A stretch of 45,645 nucleotides of DNA, from positions 1 through 45,645 of the forward strand of contig NZ_JAFFIX010000038.1 of assembly GCF_016916835.1 (NCBI RefSeq), in the 5' to 3' direction. The notes under the pieces were generated by a model. It made no database searches and was not told the origin of the DNA. It saw nothing but the letters and a program-made list of their open reading frames with translations. The DNA is from Actinacidiphila bryophytorum. GTDB taxonomy: Bacteria; Actinomycetota; Actinomycetes; Streptomycetales; Streptomycetaceae. A program made the translations under genes and the position numbers. Below, in pieces: positions 7,393-15,177 of this stretch (position 1 is its first letter; each line of letters begins with the position of its first letter).

Positions 7393-7902
7393 TCAGGCCG
7401 CGGAGGCGGTGACCTTGACCAGGAAGGCGTCCAGGTTGCGGCGGGTGCGGGCGATGTGCTCGTCCAGGGTCAGGGTCTCTTCCATGCGGCGGACCAGCGG
7501 GGTGGTCTTCTTGCCGCGGATGTAGAGGGAGCAGGCCAGGTCCGCGCACATGTAGAGCGCGACCGTGTTGCCCTGGCGGCCGGCCTGGCCGGCCAGCGGG
7601 GCGGCGAGCAGGTCGACGCCGCCACCGCCGTGACCGGTCAGGCACAGGCCGCACAGGCTGCTGCGCATCAGGTTGCGCCGGGCGCCGGGCGCGACCCGCA
7701 TGGCCAGGCCGACCGGGTCGCCGCCGGTGACGGGGCTGACCAGGTAGGCGCGGTCCGGCGCACCGGGGTCGCGCCAGCCGACGAAGTCCAGGTCGCCCCA
7801 GGGCAGCTCGGACAGGTCGCGGGGCAGGCTGATGCGCTTGGCCTCGCCCTTCGAGCAGTTCACGAAGCTGGCACGGATCTCGGCGTCGGTCAGGGCGTCC
7901 AT
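7393..7902 (-). CDS. FBP/FusB-type treble-clef zinc-finger protein
   Basis: This 169-residue protein matches the FBP domain, the C-terminal EF-G-binding treble-clef zinc finger of FusB/FusC fusidic-acid-resistance proteins, which is widespread in actinomycetes as a stand-alone protein. Zinc ligands are visible as two pairs, CGLC (in LMRSSLCGLCLTGHG) and C-x4-C (in MCADLACSLYIRGKK). The N-terminus MDALTDAEIRASFVNCSKGEAKR is the family's usual opening. In FusB the domain rescues EF-G stalled by fusidic acid. Whether this copy binds EF-G is unknown. It precedes the P-loop gene on the same strand. Confidence 0.82.
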   Translation of the reverse strand: MDALTDAEIRASFVNCSKGEAKRISLPRDLSELPWGDLDFVGWRDPGAPDRAYLVSPVTGGDPVGLAMRVAPGARRNLMRSSLCGLCLTGHGGGGVDLLAAPLAGQAGRQGNTVALYMCADLACSLYIRGKKTTPLVRRMEETLTLDEHIARTRRNLDAFLVKVTASAA

Positions 7903-8005
7903 GGCCAGAAGCTACCTCTCCCCCGCCCGCACCCTCGACTGGTTTTCCCCGCCGCCGGCCCGGCAGCGTCCGCACAACCCCACCCGGCAGCCATAGCCGC
8001 GCACC

Positions 8006-8890
8006 TTACGCGGCCGCCTCCGCGGCCGGCCGCAGCACGTCCTGGCACCACTGCCGGAAGGTGGTCGGCGACGCGGACCGGGACGCGTACTCCCCGGTGC
8101 CGTAGATACCGGCCTCCACCGCGTCCCCCATCGCGACGAGGCCCTGCGCCCAGGCCGGGCTCACGCCGCGCCCGACGAGGTCGGCGCGCAGCCCTTCCGC
8201 GGGGACGCGCCGGTAGGCGACGGGCCGGCCCAGGACCTCGGCCATCACGGCGGCCATGTCGTCGGGGGAAAGGTCCTCGGGGCCGGGCAGCGGGACCTCC
8301 TCCTGGCCGGTCCAGGTGTCGTCCAGGAGCAGGCGGGCCGCCGTTGCGGCGATGTCGCGGGTGGCGCAGGCGGGGCCTTTGCGGTCGCCGGCGACCTGGC
8401 CGTAGAACACGCCCTGGCGGGTGATGGGTTCGAGCTGCCGGAGCACGTTCTCCATGAAGCCGGGCATGGCCAGCGAGCGGTAGTGCACCCCGGTGCTCTC
8501 GATCAGGTGGTCCATCGCGAAGACCGCGGATATCTGCCCGGCGTTCCTGGCGGTGCCGCGGCCGAGGCTGGAGACGCCGACGACGCGCTGCACACCATGG
8601 GCGGCGATCGCGTCGCACAGCGGGCGGGTGAAGTCGATGACGTGCCCGTGGAGGCTGGCGGCGCGCGGGTCGGGCGGCAGCACCCACAGCACGGCGTCCG
8701 CGCCCACGCAGGCCTCGGACACGGCGCCGGGGTCGTCGGACGACCCCTTGACGACCTCGGCGCGCTCGCGGACCTCCGGGGCCAGCCGGGAGGGGTCGCG
8801 GGCGATCACCCGGACCGGGGCGCCGGCATCGATGACGCGCGCGAGGGTCTGGTGGCCGATACTGCCGGTGGGCGTGGTGACGACGATCAT
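8006..8890 (-). CDS. NmrA-like NAD(P)-binding protein
   Basis: A 294-residue atypical short-chain dehydrogenase of the NmrA/quinone oxidoreductase-2 type. The Rossmann motif is MIVVTTPTGSIGHQTLARVID; NADP-type basic residues follow in VRVIARDPSRL, and VLWVLPPDP and VVGVSSLGRG form the next strands. No canonical YxxxK catalytic pair is evident, as in redox-sensing NmrA proteins. Likely roles are quinone reduction or NADP sensing. GGAGAAG precedes the ATG at 8890. It is divergent from a TetR gene (9056), and the shared promoter region contains a large palindrome and a four-copy 9-bp repeat, so it is probably the target of that regulator. Confidence 0.85.
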   Translation of the reverse strand: MIVVTTPTGSIGHQTLARVIDAGAPVRVIARDPSRLAPEVRERAEVVKGSSDDPGAVSEACVGADAVLWVLPPDPRAASLHGHVIDFTRPLCDAIAAHGVQRVVGVSSLGRGTARNAGQISAVFAMDHLIESTGVHYRSLAMPGFMENVLRQLEPITRQGVFYGQVAGDRKGPACATRDIAATAARLLLDDTWTGQEEVPLPGPEDLSPDDMAAVMAEVLGRPVAYRRVPAEGLRADLVGRGVSPAWAQGLVAMGDAVEAGIYGTGEYASRSASPTTFRQWCQDVLRPAAEAAA

Positions 8891-8951
8891 GGTCTTCTCC
8901 TGACCGGAGCAGGCCGGACCGGACGGACCCGGCGGGCTCCACGAACACGAC

Positions 8952-8987
8952 GTGCGCAACGTGCGCAACGTGCGCAACGTGCGCAAC
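8952..8987 (+). repeat. Four tandem copies of a 9-bp unit
   Basis: GTGCGCAAC occurs four times in perfect tandem between the NmrA-like gene and the TetR gene. It lies in the leader of the minus-strand gene, just upstream of the palindrome at 9006. The exactness suggests recent slippage or a spacing element. The unit length is a multiple of three but there is no supported coding here. Confidence 0.9.
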
Positions 8988-9005
8988 AAGCTCTACAGCC
9001 GAACA

Positions 9006-9034
9006 GAAGTAAACTCTACCGTACCGTTTACTTC
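9006..9034. promoter_or_regulatory. Perfect 9-bp-arm palindrome, probable TetR operator
   Basis: GAAGTAAAC (9006-9014) and GTTTACTTC (9026-9034) are exact inverted repeats around an 11-base spacer. They lie 22 bases upstream of the TetR ATG at 9056 and on the promoter side of the divergent NmrA-like gene. This size and place suit an operator for the adjacent regulator. Confidence 0.7.
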
Positions 9035-9055
9035 GCTGCACAGGGAGGTCGACGA

Positions 9056-9682
9056 ATGGCGAGACGCGGCGAGGAACTGCGCGAGCACATCCTCTTCACC
9101 GCCAAGGACGTCTTCCTGGAGACGGGGTTCGAGCGCGCCTCGATGGATACGCTGGCCGCGCGCGCGGCGACCTCGAAGCGGACCCTCTACGCGCACTTCG
9201 AGAGCAAGGACAAGCTCTTCCTCGCCGTGGTCGACCTGGTGCGCGAGCTGTATCTCGACCGGCTGCGCACGCCTGCCGAGTACGCGGATGACGCCGGGGA
9301 CGACGCCGAGGCCGTCGCGCTCTACTGCGGCCGCTTCCTGCAGATGCTGCTGTGGGAGCCGACCGTGCGGATGTGCCGGCTTGGCATCGCCGAGGCGGAG
9401 CGGCTGCCGCAGGCCGCCGCCCGCTACCACGAGGCGATCTTCGACTCAGCGCACCGGCGGCTCGCCGACCACCTGGCCTCGCGGTACGGGCTGCCGCCGG
9501 CCGACGCGGACACGGTCGCGCACGAGCTGATCGGGCGCACCCTGCACCCGCGCTTCCTGCGGGCGCTGTTCGGCACCGAACAACTGCTCACCGAGCGGCC
9601 GGAGAAGGAGACGATCGCGGCCGACGTGGACCTCGCGCCCATCCGTGCGGCGGTCGCCGCCGCGCTTCCCGCGGCGGGCTGA
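9056..9682 (+). CDS. TetR-family regulator
   Basis: A 208-residue TetR repressor: MARRGEELREHILFTAKDVFLETGFERASMDTLAARAATSKRTLYAHFESKDKLFLAVV forms the HTH, followed by an all-helical ligand domain with LLWEPTVRMCRLGIAEAERLPQAA, as in AcrR/TetR C-terminal class 14-type proteins. GGGAGG lies before the ATG. It most likely controls itself and the divergent NmrA-like gene through the palindrome at 9006-9034. The gene ends four bases before the convergent SDR gene. Confidence 0.9.
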   Translation: MARRGEELREHILFTAKDVFLETGFERASMDTLAARAATSKRTLYAHFESKDKLFLAVVDLVRELYLDRLRTPAEYADDAGDDAEAVALYCGRFLQMLLWEPTVRMCRLGIAEAERLPQAAARYHEAIFDSAHRRLADHLASRYGLPPADADTVAHELIGRTLHPRFLRALFGTEQLLTERPEKETIAADVDLAPIRAAVAAALPAAG

Positions 9683-9686
9683 GCGG

Positions 9687-10415
9687 TCAGCGCAGCGGTG
9701 TGCCGGTCTCCTCGGCCAGCACCGCGAGCAGCTCGTCCTGGAACGCGGTGTCGTGAACGGACGGGTGCGGGTCGGCCTGCCTGCGGTGGTACCAGTAGCC
9801 GCCTTCGGCCTGCGCCTCGGGGTCGTCGGAGACGGCGAGCCACTCCTGCGTGCGGTGGCCGAGTTCGAGGTCGTCGGTCGCGTACGGGCCGCCCATTTTC
9901 GTCGGCACCCAGCCCGGGTCGACCGCGTTGCTCAGCACCCCGGGGCGCAGCCGGCCCATGGCGGCGGCTAGCGCGGTGACGTAGAGCTTGCTGTCGGCGT
10001 ACGAACCGGCCCCGCGGCCCTGCCAGTCGACCCCGGCCAGCGAGGGCCGCCCGTCGTAGTGCGAGCCGCTGGTGACGTACACCAGGCGGCGCGGGGCCGG
10101 CAGCAGCGCGGTGAGCAGGTAGGGCGCGACGATGTTGACGGGCATGACGTCCCGGCCGCGCCACACGCCGGCATTGTGGATGACGGCGTCCAGCGGTTTG
10201 GCGGCGTTCAGTTCCGCGGCGACGGCGCGTACGTCGTCGCGCTCGGTGAAGTCGCCCACGACGAGGTCCGCACCGCGGTCGACCAGCGGGCGCAGGCTCG
10301 CCGAACGCCGCCGGCTGCGGGCGTGCACCACGACGTCGTGCCCCGCCGACAGCAGCGTCTCGGCCGCCGCGCGGCCCAGCCCGTCGGCGGATCCGGTCAC
10401 CAGGATCCGGCTCAT
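9687..10415 (-). CDS. Short-chain dehydrogenase/reductase (SDR)
   Basis: A 242-residue SDR. The Rossmann motif is ILVTGSADGLGRAAAETLL. NADP preference is suggested by the basic stretch HARSRRRSASL, and VVGDFTERDD and VIHNAGVW (the NAG motif) follow. The catalytic Ser is in YVTSGSHYDG and Tyr/Lys in GSYADSKLYV (YxxxK), so the active site looks complete. It probably reduces or oxidises a small carbonyl or alcohol; the substrate is unknown. The ATG at 10415 directly precedes SRILVTGSADG; the longer open frame to 10514 reads as Arg-rich non-coding sequence. Confidence 0.88.
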   Translation of the reverse strand: MSRILVTGSADGLGRAAAETLLSAGHDVVVHARSRRRSASLRPLVDRGADLVVGDFTERDDVRAVAAELNAAKPLDAVIHNAGVWRGRDVMPVNIVAPYLLTALLPAPRRLVYVTSGSHYDGRPSLAGVDWQGRGAGSYADSKLYVTALAAAMGRLRPGVLSNAVDPGWVPTKMGGPYATDDLELGHRTQEWLAVSDDPEAQAEGGYWYHRRQADPHPSVHDTAFQDELLAVLAEETGTPLR

Positions 10416-10639
10416 GCGGTCACCGCCCCGGGAGCGGGCGCGGCGGCGTTGCCGCTGTCGACAGCGTCCACGAGTGCTTGCGGCATGGAGGCGCCCCCCT
10501 TTGCTCATGGCCACGACGGCCCGTCCACGGAAAGGCTACCGAGGCCCTTCCCGGTCCATCGGACTTCGGCCCGCCGGTGAGGTGACTGTGTGAAGTCCGC
10601 CGATCCGCACCGTGCGTACGGCTGGGCGACGGGCAGTCG

Positions 10640-11112
10640 TCACGACGTGTGGACGGTGGGCGCGGAGCCGGCGGCCCGCAGCTCTCGCACCAGAGCGCGC
10701 ACGGCGGCGGAGCCGGCGAGCTCCGGGGTGGTCACATAGCCGATACGGCGCGTCGGGCGCCACGGACCGAGATCGGCGATCTCGACCGAGTCAGGTGCCC
10801 CGAGCAGGGAGAGTGCGGGCACGATCGCCATTCCGTGCCCCCGCTCACGAGCGACAGCACTGCTCCGCCGTCCTCGGCCTCGATCGTGGCCCTCGCGATC
10901 CAGTCCTGCGCGCCCCACCAGGCGCGGGTGTACGAGCCGCAGTTCTCGCCCCAGTCGACCAGCGGCAGCGAACGCGGAGCCGGATGTCCGGCCGGATGGA
11001 CCAGGAAGTAGCTCTCCTCGAAGAGTCCGCGCGCCACCAGCCCCGCCGGCAGCCGCGCTCCGTCCAGCGTGGCGATGGCGAGGACGAGCTGTGCGAGTTC
11101 GCGGTTCCCCAC
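10640..11112 (-). pseudogene. LysR-family regulator remnant, no HTH and frameshifted
   Basis: Two adjoining minus-strand frames together give the ligand-binding half of a LysR regulator: NRELAQLVLAIATLDGARLP, GLVARGLFEESYFLVHPAGH and ARATIEAEDGGAVLSLVS in one, then GHGMAIVPALSLLGAPDSVE and RRIGYVTTPELAGSAAVRAL in the other. The switch falls in a run of five C on the plus strand (10838-10842). One more G on the coding strand would read LSLVSGGHGMAIVP without a break. The DNA-binding domain and linker are missing; at about 11112 the homology stops where an oxidoreductase fragment on the other strand begins. Even with the frameshift repaired it could not bind DNA. Confidence 0.75.
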
Positions 11113-11301
11113 CTGCAGAGCGGCCGGCTGGCGCTGGACGAGACGGTGGTGGACGGGTTCGAGCACATCGTGGACGCGTTCCTGGGCATGCTGCACGGCG
11201 GGAACACCGGAAAGATGATCGTGCGGGACCGTGCGGAGGCCTGGTCCGGCCGTGGTAAGCATTCCCGGGGCTCAGCCCGGGGAGCGGAAGTCAGGGCTTG
11301 A
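11113..11301 (+). pseudogene. C-terminal stub of a medium-chain NADP-dependent oxidoreductase
   Basis: About 39 codons (11113-11229) read LQSGRLALDETVVDGFEHIV and then DAFLGMLHGGNTGKMIVRD. This is the characteristic C-terminus of NADP-dependent curcumin-reductase-like oxidoreductases, which end in a GxNxGKxxVR pattern. Nothing of the catalytic or Rossmann parts is present. It abuts the LysR stub head to head, as expected if one deletion removed the 5' halves of a divergent regulator/oxidoreductase pair. The frame runs on to 11301 but reads as non-coding. Confidence 0.65.
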
Positions 11302-12184
11302 TCGCGACGCCCACCCACAGACTCACGTCCGCGTCCGACACCCTCGGGAGTTCGGCGCGGGTGGTCTCCTCGGGGTGCCAGCGGTGGCCGACCTCGATGC
11401 CGGGCTCGATCAGCTCGTAACCCTCGAAGAAGCGCTCGACCTCAGCGCGGGTGCGGACCTGGGCGGGGGTGCCCGACTTGCGGTAGACGCCGACGACCTC
11501 CGCCCACGACTCGGGGTCGAAGTCCGGGGTGCAGTGGCTTATCGCCAGTGCGGAGCCCGACGGCAGGGCCGACATCAGGCGGTCCACGATGCCGTACGGG
11601 TCGCGGTCGTCGGGGATGAAGTGCAGCAGCGCGTTGAGGCTCAGCGCGACCGGGCGGGACAGGTCGAGGGTGTCGGCGAGCGTCTGGTTGGCCAGGATCG
11701 AGCCCGGGTCGGTCGCGTCGGCCTGTACGTACGCGGTGCGGCCCGTCGGGGTGCTGCGCAGCAGGGCGCGGGCGTAGTTGAGCACGATGGGGTCGTAGTC
11801 GACGTAGACCACGCGGGCGTCGGCGGCGACGGACTGGGCCACCTCGTGCAGGTTCGGGGAGGTGGGGATGCCGGTGCCGATGTCCAGCCACTGGCGGATG
11901 CCGTGGTTGCGGGCCAGGACGCGGGTGGCGCGGTGCATGAAGTCGCGGTTCTCGAGCGCGGTGTGGAAGACGCTCGGGAAGACCGTGGCGACCTCGTCCG
12001 CGGCCTCGCGGTCCGGGCGGTAGTTGGTGCGGCCGCCGAGGTAGTAGTCGTACATCCGCGCGCTGTGCGGGATGTCGGTGCGGATACCGGCCTGCACCTC
12101 GGCCGCCGACTCCAGCTCGGCGTCCCAGTCCGACTCCGAGCCCGTCTCCGCGCCGCCGAGCGCTGTCTCGTCTGCCATGTCCAC
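11291..12184 (-). CDS. SAM-dependent methyltransferase, PF04672 (Methyltransf_19) family
   Basis: A 297-residue member of the S-adenosyl methyltransferase family once called DUF574, very abundant in streptomycetes. Diagnostic are SARMYDYYLGGRTNYRPDRE near residue 45, the SAM motif WLDIGTGIPTSPNLHEVA, the acidic VVYVDYDPIVLNYARALL, and LNALLHFIPD. It continues with ALAISHCTPDFDPESWAEV. Substrates of the family are largely unknown. The start is GTG at 12184 or ATG at 12178; neither has a strong ribosome site. No operon partner is visible, since both sides are decayed DNA. Confidence 0.9.
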   Translation of the reverse strand: MDMADETALGGAETGSESDWDAELESAAEVQAGIRTDIPHSARMYDYYLGGRTNYRPDREAADEVATVFPSVFHTALENRDFMHRATRVLARNHGIRQWLDIGTGIPTSPNLHEVAQSVAADARVVYVDYDPIVLNYARALLRSTPTGRTAYVQADATDPGSILANQTLADTLDLSRPVALSLNALLHFIPDDRDPYGIVDRLMSALPSGSALAISHCTPDFDPESWAEVVGVYRKSGTPAQVRTRAEVERFFEGYELIEPGIEVGHRWHPEETTRAELPRVSDADVSLWVGVAIKP

Positions 12185-12341
12185 AACCCGTCGCTTCAGA
12201 CCCGGGGCCGTCCCCCGGCAACCGTCGTTACCTCACGCCACATCATAGGGCCGCGATCGTGAAGCCTTGCACGTCGGGGCGCCCAACACCCGTATTTTCA
12301 GGCGCGGTTGACGCCGGAAAATCCAACTGTGCGACGCCCGG

Positions 12342-12571
12342 TCAGCCGAGCAGGGCCAGCAGCCGCACGGCCTGCCGCTCGGCGGTGCCCGGCGGGTTCC
12401 TGCCCGGCCCCGCGGCGTCGAAGGCGAGCAGGAGAGCCAGATCCTGCGCATCGGCGGCGTACACCGCCGCGCGCCGGGAGCGCCGAGCGCGGGGAAGAGG
12501 AAGCCGTGGATGGCCGCGCGGATGACGTCGCGGGTCACCGTCCGCTCCCAGCGGTGGCCGTTACGGACCAC
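12342..12571 (-). pseudogene. Fragment of an unidentified small protein, probably frameshifted
   Basis: One minus-strand frame from a GTG at 12571 reads VRNGHRWERTVTRDVIRAAI and GFLFPALGAPGAR. A second frame, ending at the TGA at 12342, reads RAAVYAADAQDLALLLAFDA and GTAERQAVRLLALLG. Both have high GC3 and look coding, and they meet at about 12460-12480. I do not recognise the family. Either one gene has lost its frame or two fragments lie side by side. No complete gene is supported. Confidence 0.4.
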
Positions 12572-12599
12572 CAGACGGCGTCAGCTCTGTGTCGGCCGA

Positions 12600-13107
12600 C
12601 TTCGCAGCGGGCCGGAGCCGGTGTATCGCGACGCGGGCAGCGGCAGCACCCTGTGCCGCACCGGCGACCGGTGGGTCTGCGACGGCACCCTGCGCGCATC
12701 GCTGGCGGGCGCCCTGCGCGGGGCGTGCTCGTGCGGTCGGCGGGGCACGGCCTGCCACCCCCTCGACCGGGACGACGCCGACCCGGACGCACCCCACCTG
12801 CACGACACCGGCGGGCCGCGCGGCGACTGGGCGCGGCACATCGCGGAAACCGACGCGAGGTCGGTGCTGACTGCTGCTGTCACCGCACTGCTGGAGCCTG
12901 CGGGAGGAGCTGGCGGACCTGGCGGCGGACGAGCCGCCGGCGGCGCTGAAGGCCGCCGCCGTCCTGGGGCGCACCACCGGCGAGGTCGCCCGGCAGGCCG
13001 CCCTCACCGTGGCGGAGGACGCCGAGGCCGAGGGTGCTGCCCCGGCCTGCGGTGGCGGCGGCTCTCGGCGTCACCGAGCAGGACGCCAGGCCAGGGTCGC
13101 CCGCTAG
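12600..13107 (+). pseudogene. Decayed plus-strand gene with several frameshifts, HTH-like tail
   Basis: Successive frames look coding: VYRDAGSGSTLCRTGDRWVC and HPLDRDDADPDAPHLHDTGG up to about 12860, where GC3 then falls. Next comes LREELADLAADEPPAALKAA with AVLGRTTGEVARQAALTVAE from about 12897. A third frame gives PAVAAALGVTEQDAR from about 13045, after which the second frame returns and ends at the TAG at 13105. The last parts resemble the C-terminal helix-turn-helix found in many small actinomycete proteins (LGVTEQDAR-type turn). At least two compensating indels are needed to rebuild it. No function is assigned. Confidence 0.45.
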
Positions 13108-13230
13108 GGCCTGCACCCGGCGGGCGGCCACCGCCTCTGACGTCACATCACCGAGCCGGCGCGCGAAGGGCGTTGGGTGGCAGCCGCGCCACCCGGGCCT
13201 CTCCCCAGTCACCCCCGAGAGGAGCATCAC

Positions 13231-13249
13231 TTAGGTTAGGCTAACCTAA
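13231..13249. promoter_or_regulatory. Iron box (DmdR/IdeR operator)
   Basis: TTAGGTTAGGCTAACCTAA is a perfect 19-bp palindrome identical to the consensus iron box bound by the Fe(II)-dependent DmdR1/IdeR repressors of actinomycetes. It ends only 5 bases before the ATG of the ABC ATPase gene, so it must overlap the promoter itself. It predicts repression of the operon when iron is sufficient. Confidence 0.95.
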
Positions 13250-13254
13250 GCCAC

Positions 13255-14127
13255 ATGATGACCGGTGACAGAACCGGCAGCCGGTCGCGCCTGCGCGGCC
13301 ACGGGCTGTCGGCCGCAGGAATGACGGTGGCCTACGAGCGCACCGACGTCGTGCACGACGCGGCGATCGCGATCAGGCCCGCCGAGGTGACCGCCCTGGT
13401 GGGTCCGAACGGCAGCGGGAAGTCGACGCTGCTGCGCACCCTCGCCCGCCTGCAGCATGCCCGCAGCGGCACCCTGACGCTGGAGGGGGAACAGGACGGC
13501 GGCACCGACGGCTTCGCCCTGGACTCCCGGCAGTTCGCCCGGCGGGTCGCCCTGCTGACGCAGGGGCGGCCCACGCCGAGCGGGCTGAACGTGCGCGACG
13601 TGGTCGAGTTCGGCCGCCACCCGCACCGGGGGCGCTGGGGACGGCCCGACCCCGGCGGTGCCGCGGTGGTCGACCGGGCGCTCGGGCTGACCGGTGTGGC
13701 GCACCTGGCCGCACGCGGTGTCGAGCAGCTGTCCGGCGGCCAGCTCCAGCGGGTGTGGCTCGCCAGTTGCCTCGCCCAGGAGACCGGTGTGCTGCTGCTC
13801 GACGAGCCGACCACGTATCTGGACCTGCGCTACCAGGTCGAACTCCTCGACCTGATCCGCGACCTCGCCGACGACCACGCCATTGCGGTCGGCGTCGTCC
13901 TGCACGACCTGGACCAGGCGGCGGCCGTCGCCGACCGGGTCGCGCTGCTCGCGCAGGGCCGGATCGCCGCCGACGGCACGCCCGAGGACGTGCTGGCCCC
14001 CGACCTGCTGTCCGAGGTCTACGGCATCCGCATCGACGTCGAGACCGACCCCTCGACCGGCCGGCTGCGCACCCGCGCGGTCGGCCGCCACCACACCCGC
14101 AGTGAAAGGCCCCACCCCTCCCGATGA
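13255..14127 (+). CDS. Iron-siderophore ABC transporter, ATP-binding protein (FecE/FhuC-like)
   Basis: A 290-residue ABC ATPase that powers import of an Fe(III)-siderophore. Walker A is GPNGSGKST, the Q-loop is in VALLTQG, the signature is LSGGQLQR, Walker B is GVLLLDEPT, the D-loop follows in YLDL, and the H-loop is VVLHDLDQA. The C-terminus VYGIRIDVETDPSTG is typical of FhuC/FecE proteins. The ATG at 13255 lies 5 bases after the iron box with no room for a Shine-Dalgarno site, so the message may be leaderless; a second ATG is at 13258 and a third at 13321. The TGA overlaps the ATG of the lipoprotein gene by four bases (ATGA), showing translational coupling. Confidence 0.93.
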   Translation: MMTGDRTGSRSRLRGHGLSAAGMTVAYERTDVVHDAAIAIRPAEVTALVGPNGSGKSTLLRTLARLQHARSGTLTLEGEQDGGTDGFALDSRQFARRVALLTQGRPTPSGLNVRDVVEFGRHPHRGRWGRPDPGGAAVVDRALGLTGVAHLAARGVEQLSGGQLQRVWLASCLAQETGVLLLDEPTTYLDLRYQVELLDLIRDLADDHAIAVGVVLHDLDQAAAVADRVALLAQGRIAADGTPEDVLAPDLLSEVYGIRIDVETDPSTGRLRTRAVGRHHTRSERPHPSR

Positions 14128-15173
14128 GATCCCTCACCGCCCTGTCCGCCGGCCGCTTCGCCGAAGCCGGAGCCGGAGTCAAATCCGCGGCCGCAGCCCT
14201 CACCGCCGCCGCCGCACTCTGCCTGAGCGCGTGCGGGACGACCCACACCGCCGCCGACGACACGCCACCGTCCACAGCGGGCTCCGCCCCGGCGACGGCC
14301 GCCGCAGGCCCGATCACCCTCACCGACGCCTCCGGGGCGCAGGTGCACCTGGACTCGCCGGCGACCAGGGTCGTCGGCACCGAGTGGAATGTCGTCGAGG
14401 ACCTGGTCACGCTCGGCGTCCAGCCGGTGGGCGTCGCCGACGTGAAGGGCTACCAGGCGTGGGACTCCGCGGTCCCGCTGACCAACTCCCCCAAGGACAT
14501 CGGCACCCGCGGCGAGCCCAGCACCGACACCGTCGCGGCCCTCGACCCCGACCTGATCGTCGCGACCACCGACCTGACGTCGGCCGCCGTGGCGCAGCTG
14601 CGGAAGATCGCCCCGGTCCTGGAGGTGCGGTCGGCCGACAGCGCCGACCAGATAGGCCTGGTCACCAGGAACCTCGACCTGATCGCCCAGGCGACCGGGA
14701 CGACGAAGAAGGCCGCCGCCGCGCAGCAGGCCTTCGACGCGAAGATCGCGGCGAGCCGAGCGGCGCTCAAGGCCGCGGGGCTCGAAGGGGCGCGCTACGC
14801 CTTCGCCGACGGCTGGGAGCAGTCCAACCAGGTCTCGGTCCGCCCCTTCACCGGCGGCTCGCTGATCGGCGCGGTCAACGAGCGGCTGGGCCTGAAGAAC
14901 GCCTGGAGCCTCAAGGGCGACAGGGACTACGGCCTGGCGACCACCGACGTCGAGGGCCTGACGGGCCTGGGGGACGTGCACTTCGCCTACATCGTCAACG
15001 CCGTCGACGGCGACCCCTTCGCCGAAGGCCTGGCCGAGAACGCGGTGTGGAAGTCGCTGCCGTTCGTGAAGGCCGGCCACGTCGACCGGCTGCCGGACGG
15101 CGTGTGGATGTTCGGCGGCTTCGGGTCGATGGGGGCGTACGCCGACGCCGTCGTCGACGCCCTGGTGAAGTAG
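14124..15173 (+). CDS. Iron-siderophore ABC transporter, substrate-binding lipoprotein
   Basis: A 349-residue FepB/FhuD-type (PF01497) solute-binding protein. The signal peptide ends in a lipobox (LCLSAC) with Cys37 as the lipidated residue, followed by a Thr/Ala-rich linker. The mature part has the class III fold: VHLDSPATRVVGTEWNVVED, LVTLGVQPVGVAD, STDTVAALDPDLIVATT, a long helix from about 190, and GGSLIGAVNERLGLKNAW. No xenosiderophore specificity can be read from it. It is the second gene of the iron-box operon, coupled to the ATPase by a four-base overlap and followed after four bases by the permease. Confidence 0.92.
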   Translation: MRSLTALSAGRFAEAGAGVKSAAAALTAAAALCLSACGTTHTAADDTPPSTAGSAPATAAAGPITLTDASGAQVHLDSPATRVVGTEWNVVEDLVTLGVQPVGVADVKGYQAWDSAVPLTNSPKDIGTRGEPSTDTVAALDPDLIVATTDLTSAAVAQLRKIAPVLEVRSADSADQIGLVTRNLDLIAQATGTTKKAAAAQQAFDAKIAASRAALKAAGLEGARYAFADGWEQSNQVSVRPFTGGSLIGAVNERLGLKNAWSLKGDRDYGLATTDVEGLTGLGDVHFAYIVNAVDGDPFAEGLAENAVWKSLPFVKAGHVDRLPDGVWMFGGFGSMGAYADAVVDALVK

Positions 15174-15177
15174 CGCC

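Noticed and set aside
8952..8987. Short CRISPR-like array
   Set aside because: The units are 9 bp in direct tandem with no spacers.
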